Positions 18,737-27,635 are shown, counted from the stretch's first letter. The stretch: 64,000 nucleotides of DNA from Facklamia hominis CCUG 36813 (GCF_000301035.1 NZ_JH932292.1:1168857-1232856); one strand, 5' to 3'. Made by a program: numbers and translations. The notes: generated by a model from the sequence alone, not told the origin.

Positions 18737-19297
18737 TTAGTTTAAATAATAATCCTTTTGAAATAGTTTAGGATACCGTTTGTAAATGATAACCAAAATG
18801 AATGCTGTCACAAGCGCTGTTAACAAAGCACTCGATCCATTCATAACCAACGAAAAGAAAACAGGAGACCAACCTTCTGGAGCATATTCTCCCCAATAAA
18901 TAAAACCAGCCACAAAATGCCAAAAGAATCGTGCAAAGGTTGCTAAAAAAGAAGCCCAAATAATCACCTTTTCTTTTTTTAGTGATAAATGAAATTGCTT
19001 GGCGCATAATCCACCAAAGCCTGCAAAAAGATAAGCAATAACATATTCAATAACCACTTGAATGGGACCTAAATAATATACCTTCCCTAAAACAAAGTGT
19101 AATAATCCCCATATAAGGCCACTAACCAAACCCATCTTCAAACCCAGTTTCAATGAAATCAATACCAAAGGAATCATACCCAAAGAAATAGTCAATGAAG
19201 AACCAATATTAGTAGGTAGAAGAGAAAGAACAATAGCTAAGCCCGCAAAAATAGCCGCTTGAACAAAAGCTAACACCGACTGGTTTTTATTTGACAT
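18737..19297 (-). CDS. thiT: Energy-coupled thiamine transporter S component
   Basis: Substrate-binding membrane subunit (186 residues, about six helices) that works with the shared ECF module to import thiamine. The family-specific thiamine-binding segment is clear: WHFVAGFIYWGEYAPEG followed by SPVFFSLVMNGS. The N-terminal region carries the Ala-rich helix that contacts EcfT. The preceding TPP riboswitch independently supports the assignment. The SD sequence (AAGGAG) lies within a terminator-like hairpin directly before the ATG, so TPP can control transcription, translation or both. Confidence 0.97.
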   Translation of the reverse strand: MSNKNQSVLAFVQAAIFAGLAIVLSLLPTNIGSSLTISLGMIPLVLISLKLGLKMGLVSGLIWGLLHFVLGKVYYLGPIQVVIEYVIAYLFAGFGGLCAKQFHLSLKKEKVIIWASFLATFARFFWHFVAGFIYWGEYAPEGWSPVFFSLVMNGSSALLTALVTAFILVIIYKRYPKLFQKDYYLN

Positions 19298-19303
19298 AAA
19301 AAA

Positions 19304-19329
19304 GCTCCTTACTGAAAATAGTAAAGAGC
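19304..19329 (-). terminator. Riboswitch terminator/SD-sequestering hairpin of thiT
   Basis: Minus strand GCTCTTTACT / AGTAAGGAGC (one G-U pair, 6-nt loop) followed by TTTTTT and then the thiT ATG. The 3' arm contains the thiT ribosome binding site AAGGAG, so the same hairpin could end transcription and hide the start site. Confidence 0.75.
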
Positions 19330-19364
19330 ATAAATAAGCCTAAATAAGTCTATAATCCTACAGT

Positions 19365-19440
19365 AATCCCTACGCACGCATTAACGTATTCAGGTTCTAG
19401 GGTCTAGATCAAATCTACTCTCAGCCATGGGCTCCCCTTT
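19365..19440 (-). promoter_or_regulatory. TPP (THI-box) riboswitch
   Basis: Minus-strand aptamer with the conserved elements in order: GGGGAGCCC, the CTGAGA core, ACCCTAGAACCTGA, and the closing GCGTGCGTAGGGA. These are the invariant segments of TPP aptamers. It lies about 70 nt upstream of thiT, as expected for feedback control of thiamine uptake. The P1 closing strands are GGGGA-type at 19430-19440 and AGGGATT at 19365-19371. Confidence 0.95.
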
Positions 19441-19467
19441 ACTAATTTCTTTTATTTAATTGCTGTT

Positions 19468-19496
19468 ATCTTAGCATTTTTAGTGCAGAAAGTAAA
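19468..19496 (-). promoter_or_regulatory. Candidate promoter of the thiT transcript
   Basis: Minus-strand TTTACT (19491-19496) and TAAGAT (19468-19473) with a 17-nt spacer, ending about 28 nt before the riboswitch aptamer. Confidence 0.55.
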
Positions 19497-19611
19497 TAGA
19501 GTACCTTGCCTAAACGATTCATAATTTGAATATACTGATCGCCAGATAGAATATGACTAACGAAATTGGATTATTCTAAATCTTCCGCTTGAACATAGAG
19601 CCGTCGATTAT

Positions 19612-19652
19612 TTAAAAGAGGCAATGGTTCTTAACCACAGCCTCTTTAAAAA
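19612..19652 (-). terminator. Terminator after the cysS-to-sigH gene block
   Basis: AAAGAGGC / GCCTCTTT outer stem with an inner GGTT / AACC stem. On the minus strand it follows the sigH stop by about 90 nt. The T-rich tract after it is short, so strength is moderate. The rest of 19497-19611 and 19653-19737 shows no gene. Confidence 0.65.
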
Positions 19653-19737
19653 TTCGTATCTTGATTAGATAAGTAGAAGACCTAATATTTTTAAATTTTC
19701 TATAATATTATCTAATTAATCGATTAATCCTTATCTA

Positions 19738-20352
19738 TTATTCATGATGAATCAATTTATTCAACTTGTCTTTTGCCCGCCGAACCGCATGTCTTACCTT
19801 ATTATAATCTTGACCCGTCTCTTCCGCTATCTCACGCACCGACATACCCCTAAACAAATAATAACGCATGACATCGTGCTCAAAATCACTCAACTGATCG
19901 ATAAAGCGTCGAATCGTATCTTGAGCCATAAGAATCTCCTCCGGAGAATTACGCATAAAATCGTTTTCCCCCAATGAAGAACACTGTAATTTAAAGTCTG
20001 ACTCAAAATAAGGTAGATCCTCCAAAGAAGCATTAACCTCTTGAATGACTTCTTTTCTTTTTTGATCCTTCTTAGCTAATTGAAACACTCGATTCATAAT
20101 CACCGCTTTTAAATAAGATGCAAAGTAAGAACCGTAATTTACATCAAAATACTGAATCCCTAAATAAAGTTGAATAAAACCTTCTTGAAAAATATCCTCC
20201 GGTTCATATCCTTCAATTTTCATTTGATAGGCCATTTTAGTAAACAAAGGCTTAAAACGATCCAACAGAGTCATAAATGCCAACTCATCCTGCAAATTAT
20301 TTTGTAACAATTGCACTAAAACTTCATTGGTTAAATCATGATATTGGGTCAT
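19738..20352 (-). CDS. sigH: Sigma-70 family RNA polymerase sigma factor (SigH/ComX-type)
   Basis: Alternative sigma factor of 204 residues. Region 2 (EPEDIFQEGFIQLYLGIQYF) and region 4 with its helix-turn-helix (MSVREIAEETGQDYNKVRHAV) are both present. Region 1.1 and region 3 are absent or short, as in SigH and ComX. Its place after rlmB-yacP is the usual position of sigH in Bacillales and Lactobacillales, where it controls competence or stationary-phase genes. The start overlaps the yacP stop by 4 nt (ATGA), and AGGAGG lies inside yacP. Confidence 0.88.
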   Translation of the reverse strand: MTQYHDLTNEVLVQLLQNNLQDELAFMTLLDRFKPLFTKMAYQMKIEGYEPEDIFQEGFIQLYLGIQYFDVNYGSYFASYLKAVIMNRVFQLAKKDQKRKEVIQEVNASLEDLPYFESDFKLQCSSLGENDFMRNSPEEILMAQDTIRRFIDQLSDFEHDVMRYYLFRGMSVREIAEETGQDYNKVRHAVRRAKDKLNKLIHHE

Positions 20353-20900
20353 TTTGACCTCCTATTTTTTATTTTTTTTAAAGATAGTCTCAGCTCATCC
20401 AAATGCTTTAATTGATCAATACGCCAAGGACTCCGTCTCCTCATCCGTGCAGAATAATAGGCCTGAATATCTTGATTAACTTGAGCTTGCGACTGCTTAA
20501 CTTCTAATAGCAATTCTTGAGCAGACATTCGCAAAGCACCTTTTTGAAAAATAAGCCACTGCTCTGCTTGGTCACTGGTAGCCACCACGACTCGATTTAA
20601 TGGAGAAATCCAACGCCCTACTTCTTTTTCAATATAAGAATCAGCGGTTTGATTCTCTTGCGTATAAACAACCTCAATTTGACCAATGTTTACTTGCTTA
20701 GATAAACCCGAAACAAATTGTGCATCAAAAACAACGATTATTTTAATATCTCGATATTTTTGATAATCCGATAATATAAATAATAGACGATCTCTCGCTT
20801 GAGCTATCTCATTCTTTCGTTGTAATCTTGCTAGTTCTGGCCAAGAGCCAATCATGTTATAACCATCTACCCACAATATTTCGCGGCGTTGATAAAACAT
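20349..20900 (-). CDS. yacP: NYN-domain ribonuclease YacP (Rae1 family)
   Basis: PIN-like NYN-domain protein of 183 residues. In Bacillus the family member Rae1 cleaves mRNA in the ribosome A site. The N-terminal signature WVDGYNMIGSWPEL has the first catalytic aspartate, IIVVFDAQFV the second, and VYTQENQTADSYIEKEV and VVVATSDQAEQW the rest of the acidic centre. It is tightly packed between rlmB (7 nt) and sigH (4-nt overlap). Confidence 0.93.
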   Translation of the reverse strand: MFYQRREILWVDGYNMIGSWPELARLQRKNEIAQARDRLLFILSDYQKYRDIKIIVVFDAQFVSGLSKQVNIGQIEVVYTQENQTADSYIEKEVGRWISPLNRVVVATSDQAEQWLIFQKGALRMSAQELLLEVKQSQAQVNQDIQAYYSARMRRRSPWRIDQLKHLDELRLSLKKIKNRRSK

Positions 20901-20907
20901 AATTTGC

Positions 20908-21741
20908 CTAGCCTTTCATTCTAAATCGCGCCACTTCATACATCAACAGCGCCGCTGCAACGGAAGCATTAAGACTTTGGACATGACCTACCATCGGAAT
21001 CGTCACCACTCCATCCGCATTCTTTTTAACGAGATCGGACACGCCGGATCCTTCATTGCCAATGATAATTGCAATCGATCCCTGAGTTCGCCAAGACCGC
21101 ATATCTTCACCTTCCATATCACTTGCAAAGACCCAAACTCCTTGTTGTTTCAACTGATTAATGACTTGAACCAGATTAGTCACTCGAATCACGGGAACAT
21201 GTTCAATGGCCCCTGTTGAAGTCTTGGCAACGGTAGCCGTTAATGAGGCAGATCGTCTTTTTGGAATAATAATTCCATGTACACCTACAGCATCGGCTGT
21301 TCTAAGAATTGAACCCAGATTATGGGGATCTTCAATTCCATCTAAAATAATAAAAAACGGCTCCTCCTCTCTTAACTTAGCTAAATTAAAGGCATCCTCT
21401 AACTCAGAATATTGATAAGGAGGGATACTTGCAACTACTCCTTGATGTACAGCTCCTTCTACCAACACATCTAACTTAGATTTTGGAACCACTTGGTAAA
21501 CGATTCCAAATTCGTTTGCCAAACTTATTATATCTGTTAAGTGTCTTTCTGTGAAGCCTTTTTGTAAAAATATTTTATTGGTATTATGGTGACTTTTTAG
21601 ATGTTCTAATACTGCATGTTTCCCATAGATAAATTCACAATCCTTATCTCTTTCCTTATTGTTAAGGCTTTTCTTTCGTTCGATATTTTTTTTAATTCTT
21701 GTTTGTTGGGAATTTTTTTGATTTTTTGATGGTTTAGTCAT
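20908..21741 (-). CDS. rlmB: 23S rRNA (guanosine-2'-O)-methyltransferase RlmB
   Basis: SPOUT-type methyltransferase that 2'-O-methylates G2251 in the peptidyl-transferase centre of 23S rRNA. It has 277 residues. A basic, disordered N-terminus (first 35 residues) precedes the substrate-binding domain starting at EFIYGKHAVLEHL. The knotted SAM site shows DGIEDPHNLGSILRTAD, IIGNEGSGVS and SLNASVAAALLMYE. The start overlaps the mrnC stop by 8 nt. Confidence 0.95.
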   Translation of the reverse strand: MTKPSKNQKNSQQTRIKKNIERKKSLNNKERDKDCEFIYGKHAVLEHLKSHHNTNKIFLQKGFTERHLTDIISLANEFGIVYQVVPKSKLDVLVEGAVHQGVVASIPPYQYSELEDAFNLAKLREEEPFFIILDGIEDPHNLGSILRTADAVGVHGIIIPKRRSASLTATVAKTSTGAIEHVPVIRVTNLVQVINQLKQQGVWVFASDMEGEDMRSWRTQGSIAIIIGNEGSGVSDLVKKNADGVVTIPMVGHVQSLNASVAAALLMYEVARFRMKG

Positions 21742-22177
21742 ATTTTCCCTCCGACTTATTAATAAATTTTATAGATGAATCGATCAGTTTTTGGCATCGT
21801 TCATCCTGATTTGTTAAATGCAACCAACCAATTAATGCCTCAAATCCTGTTGATCGACTATAATCTGCCATCGAAGCATTTTTAGCCTTAGTATTTATTT
21901 TATGGTTACGACCCCTTTTGAAAATCTCAATTTCTGCTTGTGTTAGAAAATCTTCCTGATTTAACCAGCTATTAATTACTTGGGCTTGAGCAGTCGCTGC
22001 AACATATTTAACTGCAGCCTGATGCAGTCGATGAACTTTTGTTTTTCCTTGCTTGACTACATATTCCCGAACTGCAAGCTCATAAACAGCATCTCCTATA
22101 TAAGCCAAAGCAGCCCCATTTAATAAGGTAAATGGGACTGTTGAATTTCCTTTAGCATTGTCATTATGATTTTTCAA
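21734..22177 (-). CDS. mrnC: Mini-ribonuclease III
   Basis: RNase III-like enzyme without the dsRNA-binding domain, which matures 23S rRNA. It has 147 residues from TTG at 22177, chosen because GGAAGAGGG, formed by the last codons of cysS, lies six nt upstream. An ATG at 22219 would overlap cysS by 41 nt and has no site. The catalytic motif LAYIGDAVYELAVREYVV and the second acidic helix STGFEALIGWLHL are present. It couples translation to cysS. Confidence 0.93.
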   Translation of the reverse strand: MKNHNDNAKGNSTVPFTLLNGAALAYIGDAVYELAVREYVVKQGKTKVHRLHQAAVKYVAATAQAQVINSWLNQEDFLTQAEIEIFKRGRNHKINTKAKNASMADYSRSTGFEALIGWLHLTNQDERCQKLIDSSIKFINKSEGKYD

Positions 22178-22178
22178 A

Positions 22179-23603
22179 CTAAACCCTCTTCCATCGTGTA
22201 CCCTGTTGTGTATCATCAAGAATAATGCCCATCTCTTTTAGTTCAGCTCTAATAGCATCAGCTCGAACAAAATCACGATCCAAACGTGCTTGCTGCCGCT
22301 CTTTAATAAGTGCTTCAATCGTTTCATCCAGTCCTTCTTCTTGTAAAAAAGCTAAACCAAATATAGCTAATAATTGACTTAACTTGGTTTCAAAATAACT
22401 TAAGGTATCTTCATCAACCTTGTCTAAATCTAGATACTGGTTCACACTTTTAATCATTTCAAAAAGAGCTGATAAAGCATTGGCGGTGTTAAAGTCATCG
22501 TCCATCGCTAATTCAAAGTCTCTCAGCTTTTGATCAAAAGTAGCCAAAATAGTTTGAGCAGATGCCACCTCTCCTTGACCTAAGTGATTCTTTCGATAAG
22601 TTATTTTTTGCATAACTTCTCGAATTCGCTTTAACTCAGCCTTGGCATTATCAAGGGCATTTTGATCATAGCGTAAAGGCCGACGATAATGAACACTAGA
22701 CAATAAATAACGAATAACCATCGGATCTTCTTTTTCTAATAATTCTCGTAATAATACAAAATTACCTAGAGACTTAGACATTTTTTCGTCATCTTGCCCG
22801 ATGGTGACAAAACCATTGTGCAACCAATACTTTGCAAAAGGATGATGATCCGTATAAGATTCTGACTGAGCGATCTCATTTTCATGGTGTGGAAATTGTA
22901 AATCTTGTCCTCCACCATGAATATCCAATTCTTGCCCTAGATACTTAGTTGACATCACTGAGCATTCAATATGCCATCCAGGCCTTCCTAAGCCCCAAGG
23001 CGATTCCCATGAAATCTCAGATTGATCTTTATTACGTTTCCATAAAGCAAAATCTAAAGGACTCTCTTTCAACTGGGCATCCTCTGCTGCCAAACGTTCG
23101 CTGGCCCCCATTTTTAAATCAGCAATTGATTGATCAGATAATTGACCATAAGCTTTAAATTTCTCGGTTCGATAATAAACATCACCTTGACTTTCATAGG
23201 CGTATCCTTTATCGATTAACACCTGGATATAGTCAATAATCTCAGGAATATTATCCATAACTCGTGGGTGGACCGTGGCTTCTTGTACATTAATTGCCGA
23301 AACATCTTCACGGTAGGCTTGAATATATTTATCAGCCAGTGCCTTTGGCGTCAATCCCTCTTCTTTGGCAGCTTTAATGATTTTGTCATCAACATCCGTA
23401 AAATTACTCACATAATTAACTTGATATCCCTTATATTCGAGGTAACGACGTATCGTATCAAAACAAACTGCAGAACGAGCATTACCAATATGAATATAAT
23501 TATATACAGTCGGACCACAAACATAAAAATTCACACAATCCTTATGAATGGGCTCAAAGATCTCTTTTTTTCGTGATAATGTATTATAGACTCTTATTAC
23601 CAT
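22179..23603 (-). CDS. cysS: Cysteinyl-tRNA synthetase
   Basis: Charges tRNA-Cys. It has 474 residues. Class I motifs are IHIGNA (HIGH) near residue 37 and KMSKS near 268. Zinc ligands occur in CGPTVYN, the WHIECS cysteine and HHENEIAQSE. The C-terminal helical and anticodon-binding domain is complete. AGAAAGAAGG precedes the ATG. It is the first gene of the cysS-mrnC-rlmB-yacP-sigH transcription block. No T-box leader is visible in the 109-nt gap upstream. Confidence 0.97.
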   Translation of the reverse strand: MVIRVYNTLSRKKEIFEPIHKDCVNFYVCGPTVYNYIHIGNARSAVCFDTIRRYLEYKGYQVNYVSNFTDVDDKIIKAAKEEGLTPKALADKYIQAYREDVSAINVQEATVHPRVMDNIPEIIDYIQVLIDKGYAYESQGDVYYRTEKFKAYGQLSDQSIADLKMGASERLAAEDAQLKESPLDFALWKRNKDQSEISWESPWGLGRPGWHIECSVMSTKYLGQELDIHGGGQDLQFPHHENEIAQSESYTDHHPFAKYWLHNGFVTIGQDDEKMSKSLGNFVLLRELLEKEDPMVIRYLLSSVHYRRPLRYDQNALDNAKAELKRIREVMQKITYRKNHLGQGEVASAQTILATFDQKLRDFELAMDDDFNTANALSALFEMIKSVNQYLDLDKVDEDTLSYFETKLSQLLAIFGLAFLQEEGLDETIEALIKERQQARLDRDFVRADAIRAELKEMGIILDDTQQGTRWKRV

Positions 23604-23661
23604 AAGCTACCTTCTTTCCTATTTTATCTTATTATAACATCATCCAGGTACGATCACAGTT

Positions 23662-23704
23662 AAAAAAGCATCTTGAGGCAACAATGCCCCAAGATGCTTA
23701 AATG
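23662..23704 (-). terminator. Terminator after lplA
   Basis: Minus strand AAGCATCTTGgGGCA / TGCCtCAAGATGCTT with one internal mismatch, followed by TTTT. It separates lplA from cysS, which therefore needs its own promoter. Confidence 0.9.
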
Positions 23705-23712
23705 ACCGACTA

Positions 23713-24720
23713 TTAAGAGAAAATCATATCAGTTAATTCATTAGCCGAAACATCGCCAAAATATTTTTTTAGATCCAAAGACTCTAAAACAGCTTGAACC
23801 GCATGTCTTTCAAACTTAACTCCGTTCAATGCTTCCTCAACATCTTGAATGTCCCCTAAACCAAAGAAATCCCCGTAAATCTTAGCATTAGAAATTTTAG
23901 CATCCTTAATATTAAATCGCATGTCAATAAAGCCAATTGGAAATTTATTAACTGCTTTAATATCAAATTGAGGAGAATGGCCATAGTTCCAATCCCAATT
24001 ACCAAAGCGTTCTTCTCTGATTTTATAGACAGCATCCCAATCTTCTTGAGTCAAATGATATTCTTTCACATCTTCTCGTTTATCCACATTGAAAATCTCT
24101 AATAATAACTTATCTCTAAATTCCTCAGTCGTTAATTTCTGATATTGCGGATCAACATATGGTTTAAGATTAGTGACTCTTGCACGAACAGACTTAACCC
24201 CTTTAGATTCATATTTAGCTTTATTTGGCTTTAAAGCATTATTAACTTCATCTAATTTTGAATCAAAGAGTATGGTTCCATGAGCTGTCATACGCCCTTT
24301 TTTAGCATACATCGCATTTCCAGAAAACTTTTTGCCATCGACCAACAGATCATTCCGCCCTTTTAATTCAGCTGTCGAAGCTCCCATCTTGTGTAAGGCT
24401 TCAATCACCGGTTTAGTGAAAGCGGCAAAATCTCTAAATGATCCATCATCATCTTTAATAAAACAAAAAGAAAAGTTTCCTAAATCGTGATATACTGCGC
24501 CACCCCCGGACATGCGGCGAACAATACGAATATCATGTTCATCGACATAGGACTGATTAATTTCTTCAAAGGTATTTTGGTTTCGACCAATAATAATCGA
24601 AGGGGCATTGATATAAAATAACAAGATGGGTTCATCGACTAGACGATTTTCGACGAGATAGGTTTCCAAAGCAATGTTGACGCTGGCATCATAATTATTT
24701 TGATTGTCTACAAAGTACAT
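23713..24720 (-). CDS. lplA: Lipoate--protein ligase
   Basis: Activates lipoate with ATP and attaches it to lipoyl domains of 2-oxoacid dehydrogenases or GcvH. It has 335 residues, the two-domain LplA form. The lipoyl-AMP binding motif RRMSGGGAVYHDLGN is near residue 70, the catalytic lysine is in DGKKFSGNAMY, and GTILFDSKLD follows. AAAGGAG precedes the ATG. It lies 55 nt after the M20 peptidase and is likely co-transcribed with it. Confidence 0.95.
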   Translation of the reverse strand: MYFVDNQNNYDASVNIALETYLVENRLVDEPILLFYINAPSIIIGRNQNTFEEINQSYVDEHDIRIVRRMSGGGAVYHDLGNFSFCFIKDDDGSFRDFAAFTKPVIEALHKMGASTAELKGRNDLLVDGKKFSGNAMYAKKGRMTAHGTILFDSKLDEVNNALKPNKAKYESKGVKSVRARVTNLKPYVDPQYQKLTTEEFRDKLLLEIFNVDKREDVKEYHLTQEDWDAVYKIREERFGNWDWNYGHSPQFDIKAVNKFPIGFIDMRFNIKDAKISNAKIYGDFFGLGDIQDVEEALNGVKFERHAVQAVLESLDLKKYFGDVSANELTDMIFS

Positions 24721-24775
24721 GAAATTCTCCTTTATATTAAACTTTAACGATTAACAACCACTACCCCTACTAAGC

Positions 24776-25918
24776 TTAATTCAAATAAGCTAGATAGACT
24801 TTTTGATAGATATCAATGAAGTCAAGGTATTCCTCTACCTTAATAAATTCATTTACCTGATGGGGTAGAGTGGGTTCACCCGGTCCATAAATTGCAAAAT
24901 CAAAATCTGATTTTCCAAAAATAAATTGCGCACCGTCAGTGGTTGGGCCAATACCTGACACAGGAACGTCTGATCCAACCACCGATTGAATAGCTTTTAC
25001 TAAATCTGATTGGTCATCTTTATCTACTGGGAAATTATTCTGAGTCAACTCAATACTTAAATGACCCTCAATTTCTTGGTTGATTTCATCAATAATTTGA
25101 TAAAGATCAGCTTCGATTTTATCATTTGGATATTCAGCAATTGAGCGAATATTTCCTTCAAGAACAGCCTTTTCAGGAATACTATTAATTTGAGTGCCAC
25201 CTTGAATAAGGGTAATAGCATGGGTTGTTCGACCTGTTTTTTCATTTTCATATTGATCAGTAATTTCTTGCATTCTTGCGTTAGCCTTAGTGATAAATTG
25301 ATTCAACTGATTGATCGCATTGATTCCCTCTTCTGGCATCGATGAGTGTGAAGACTTGCCAACTGAAGTTACTTTATAGGACATCGAGCCTTTATGAGTT
25401 GATACAATCATAGAAGGACCACTTGGCTCACCAATTAATAAGCCATCCAAATCATCGGCATAACCCTTTTGAGTTAAGAATTTGGCACCAACCGTACCAA
25501 TTTCCTCACCAACCGTTGCCATGTATTTAATTTTGCCCTTGAAGTCTTGACCTGACTCCTTTAATTCAATCATCGCAATAGCTAATCCAATAGTGCCGCC
25601 CTTCATATCTGTTGAACCGCGACCATAAAGCTTACCGTCGACAATTTCACCAGAGAAAGGTGGATAGGTCCATTCCGATTCATCTCCCGCAGAAACCACA
25701 TCCATATGACCGGAGATAGCTAGAGTCTTTCCTGCTTGGCGACCTTCCAAAATTGCTACTAAGTTGGAACGCCCCGGAGCATACTCAACGAGTTCAGACT
25801 CAATACCATGATCCTTAAATAACTTTTGAATATATTTAGCAACTTCTTCTTCTTTATCATTCACAGATTTAATGCGTACAATATCTTGTAGTGCTTTGAT
25901 TTTTTCTTCTTTTTTCAT
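24776..25918 (-). CDS. M20 family peptidase/deacylase (ArgE/DapE-like)
   Basis: Zinc-dependent amidohydrolase of the ArgE/DapE/ACY1 group, 380 residues. Metal and catalytic motifs are SGHMDVVSAGD, YGRGSTDMKGG, and GEEIGTVGAK with the catalytic Glu. A dimerisation domain around 175-290 and a final metal His in LPHQVNEF follow. It could be succinyl-diaminopimelate desuccinylase or a general N-acyl/dipeptide hydrolase; sequence alone does not decide. AAGGAGG precedes the ATG. The Tn916-type element ends about 40 nt upstream of the start, so its native promoter may be disrupted. Confidence 0.88.
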   Translation of the reverse strand: MKKEEKIKALQDIVRIKSVNDKEEEVAKYIQKLFKDHGIESELVEYAPGRSNLVAILEGRQAGKTLAISGHMDVVSAGDESEWTYPPFSGEIVDGKLYGRGSTDMKGGTIGLAIAMIELKESGQDFKGKIKYMATVGEEIGTVGAKFLTQKGYADDLDGLLIGEPSGPSMIVSTHKGSMSYKVTSVGKSSHSSMPEEGINAINQLNQFITKANARMQEITDQYENEKTGRTTHAITLIQGGTQINSIPEKAVLEGNIRSIAEYPNDKIEADLYQIIDEINQEIEGHLSIELTQNNFPVDKDDQSDLVKAIQSVVGSDVPVSGIGPTTDGAQFIFGKSDFDFAIYGPGEPTLPHQVNEFIKVEEYLDFIDIYQKVYLAYLN

Positions 25919-25937
25919 TTTATTCCTCCTTTTGTTT

Positions 25938-25966
25938 ATTATATACTCTTTTTTTTATAAACAAAG
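25938..25966 (-). promoter_or_regulatory. M20 peptidase promoter remnant at the transposon junction
   Basis: A consensus TATAAT lies at 25938-25943 on the minus strand, 20 nt upstream of the start codon. The position 16-17 nt upstream of it now falls on the end of the inserted element, where TTTGTT is a weak -35 substitute. Confidence 0.5.
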
Positions 25967-25984
25967 TATAAATTTCTAATTATC
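25959..25984 (+). repeat. Tn916 terminal inverted repeat, int-proximal end
   Basis: Imperfect 26-nt end that matches the reverse complement of 43966-43991 at 20 of 26 positions. The outermost 4 nt may be coupling sequence. Confidence 0.85.
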
Positions 25985-26104
25985 TTTTTATATTTTCTTA
26001 AATGCTCGTAAAGCCTTATTCTATGTGCTTTCGAGTATTTTTACTGTAGGAAGATACTTCACGTTTCTTTGCATATTTCCTCATGTCTTAGCTGTCAGAA
26101 GTGG

Positions 26105-26136
26105 TAAATAAGTAGTAAATTCATTTGTACTACTAA
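26105..26136. repeat. Integrase arm-type (DR-2-like) sites, int-proximal end
   Basis: AAGTAGTAAAT at 26110-26120, plus an inverted ACTACT copy about 10 nt further on. The same motif occurs twice in tandem at the other end (43896-43917). In Tn916 this motif is bound by the N-terminal domain of integrase. Confidence 0.75.
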
Positions 26137-27350
26137 GCAACAAGACGCTCCTGTTGCTTCTCTTTATTCAAGCGTTTCATTTCTGCCATTGCAGAATCGA
26201 ATGTTGCATGTGCGTAATAGTTCAGCGTCATGGCTATATTAGCATGTCCCATAATGTACTGTAATGCCTTTGGATTCATTCCTGCATTTGCATAGTTGGT
26301 ACAGAATGTATGTCGCAAACTATGTGGAGTGATGTGTGGCAATTTATCCTCGTTATACTTATTGTATTTCTTAACAAGACCTTTCATCATGCCGTTGTAA
26401 TCACTTGCCACTTTTGGATAGTTCTTTCTATTAAGAAAGAGGAAATCACTATATCCATCAATCTCAACACGCTTATCATTCTTTCGATTCGCTAACACTC
26501 GCTTAAATGCTTGATAGGCTTCTTCAACCATAGGAACTTGACGTTCGCCACTTTTGGTCTTTGGTGTTTCAATGTAGTACCCAATTTCAGTATCTCTCAA
26601 TAGCTGATGGTCTATATTGACAAGACGATTCTCAAAATCTAAATCTGGAAGTGTCAAACCACCAAACTCTGAAATACGAAGACCTGTTTTTAAGAGTATC
26701 AGAATTTCATCATAATTTTTGCTGTAGGTTTTATCAGCTTTTGCAAAGGCTAACAGTTTTTCTTCCTGTTCTTCTGTTAGTACGGTCTTAGGGACAGTAT
26801 CATCATCAAGAACTGCTTTCAGTTGAAAGTCAAATGGATTCTTCCGAACACAATCATCTTGTATAGCAATATAGAATGAAGCCTTTAAAGAACGTTTGTA
26901 GTTATTGATGGTTTGATAAGCATAACCATTTTCACTCATTCTAATAGCCCATTCTTTAGCGTCTGATGGCTTAATACTGTCAATACTTCTTACACCTAAC
27001 TTGTCTTTCTTCAAAATATCCATAAGATATTTGCGTCCAGTTTCAGTGTTTTTTCTAACCTTTGGTCTTTGAGCGTTCTGTTTTGCGTAAAGCTGGCAGA
27101 GTGTCATTTTCTTTCCTACAACATCAATACCATCATGAATGTCTTTCTGTAACTCTGCGATTTTCTCTCTAAGTGAGATACAATCACGCTTTCCTGCTGG
27201 TACTCGGTCTGTAGCCACAAGTTTCCACGAGTAAACAAATTGCGGTTCTCCAAATGAATCTATATATTTGTATAAGTATCTTCCGTCTTTTCGTTGGCTC
27301 TCTCCAGTCTTTAAGATTCGACCTTTATTGTCACGTCTTTTTTCTGACAT
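26133..27350 (-). CDS. int: Tn916 integrase (tyrosine recombinase)
   Basis: Catalyses excision and integration of the element through a circular intermediate. It has 405 residues, exactly the Tn916 Int length. There is an N-terminal three-stranded DNA-binding domain for the arm sites, a core-binding domain around 90-170, and the catalytic domain. The catalytic domain shows KTGLRISEFGGL (first Arg), HITPHSLRHTF (His and Arg) and GHANIAMTLNYYAH (His and nucleophile Tyr). AAAGGAG lies upstream of the ATG. It follows xis in the same direction. Confidence 0.98.
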   Translation of the reverse strand: MSEKRRDNKGRILKTGESQRKDGRYLYKYIDSFGEPQFVYSWKLVATDRVPAGKRDCISLREKIAELQKDIHDGIDVVGKKMTLCQLYAKQNAQRPKVRKNTETGRKYLMDILKKDKLGVRSIDSIKPSDAKEWAIRMSENGYAYQTINNYKRSLKASFYIAIQDDCVRKNPFDFQLKAVLDDDTVPKTVLTEEQEEKLLAFAKADKTYSKNYDEILILLKTGLRISEFGGLTLPDLDFENRLVNIDHQLLRDTEIGYYIETPKTKSGERQVPMVEEAYQAFKRVLANRKNDKRVEIDGYSDFLFLNRKNYPKVASDYNGMMKGLVKKYNKYNEDKLPHITPHSLRHTFCTNYANAGMNPKALQYIMGHANIAMTLNYYAHATFDSAMAEMKRLNKEKQQERLVA

Positions 27351-27431
27351 GGCATTTGCTCCTTTCCTTTATGGAAAGAGCCTTGATACGACTTAATACT
27401 ATTTTATCATATACAAGACCCTTTGGCGACG

Positions 27432-27635
27432 CTAGATTGCGTCCAATGTATCTATAATTTTTTCAAATTGTTTTCGTTTAATCTGAATACGATTGCCATT
27501 CATAATCAGCCAATTTGCATTTTTATTTTCCTCTGCCAAGCGTCGTAGCTTGTTTTCGCCAATACGAAAATATTTTGACGCTTCTTCAATGGTTAGGGTA
27601 TAACGTTCCCAAATAGGAATGTCAGTCTGCTTCAT
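27432..27635 (-). CDS. xis: Tn916 excisionase
   Basis: Small winged-helix DNA-bending protein (67 residues) that directs Int toward excision. The sequence [20 protein letters not shown] and the basic C-terminal part are those of Tn916 Xis. GGAGG precedes the ATG at good spacing. It lies 81 nt before int on the same strand. Confidence 0.97.

Noticed and set aside
24080-24095. TTATCCACA, a DnaA-box-like sequence
   Set aside because: Single copy inside the lplA coding region; similar single hits occur elsewhere by chance. The origin is expected beyond the right edge.
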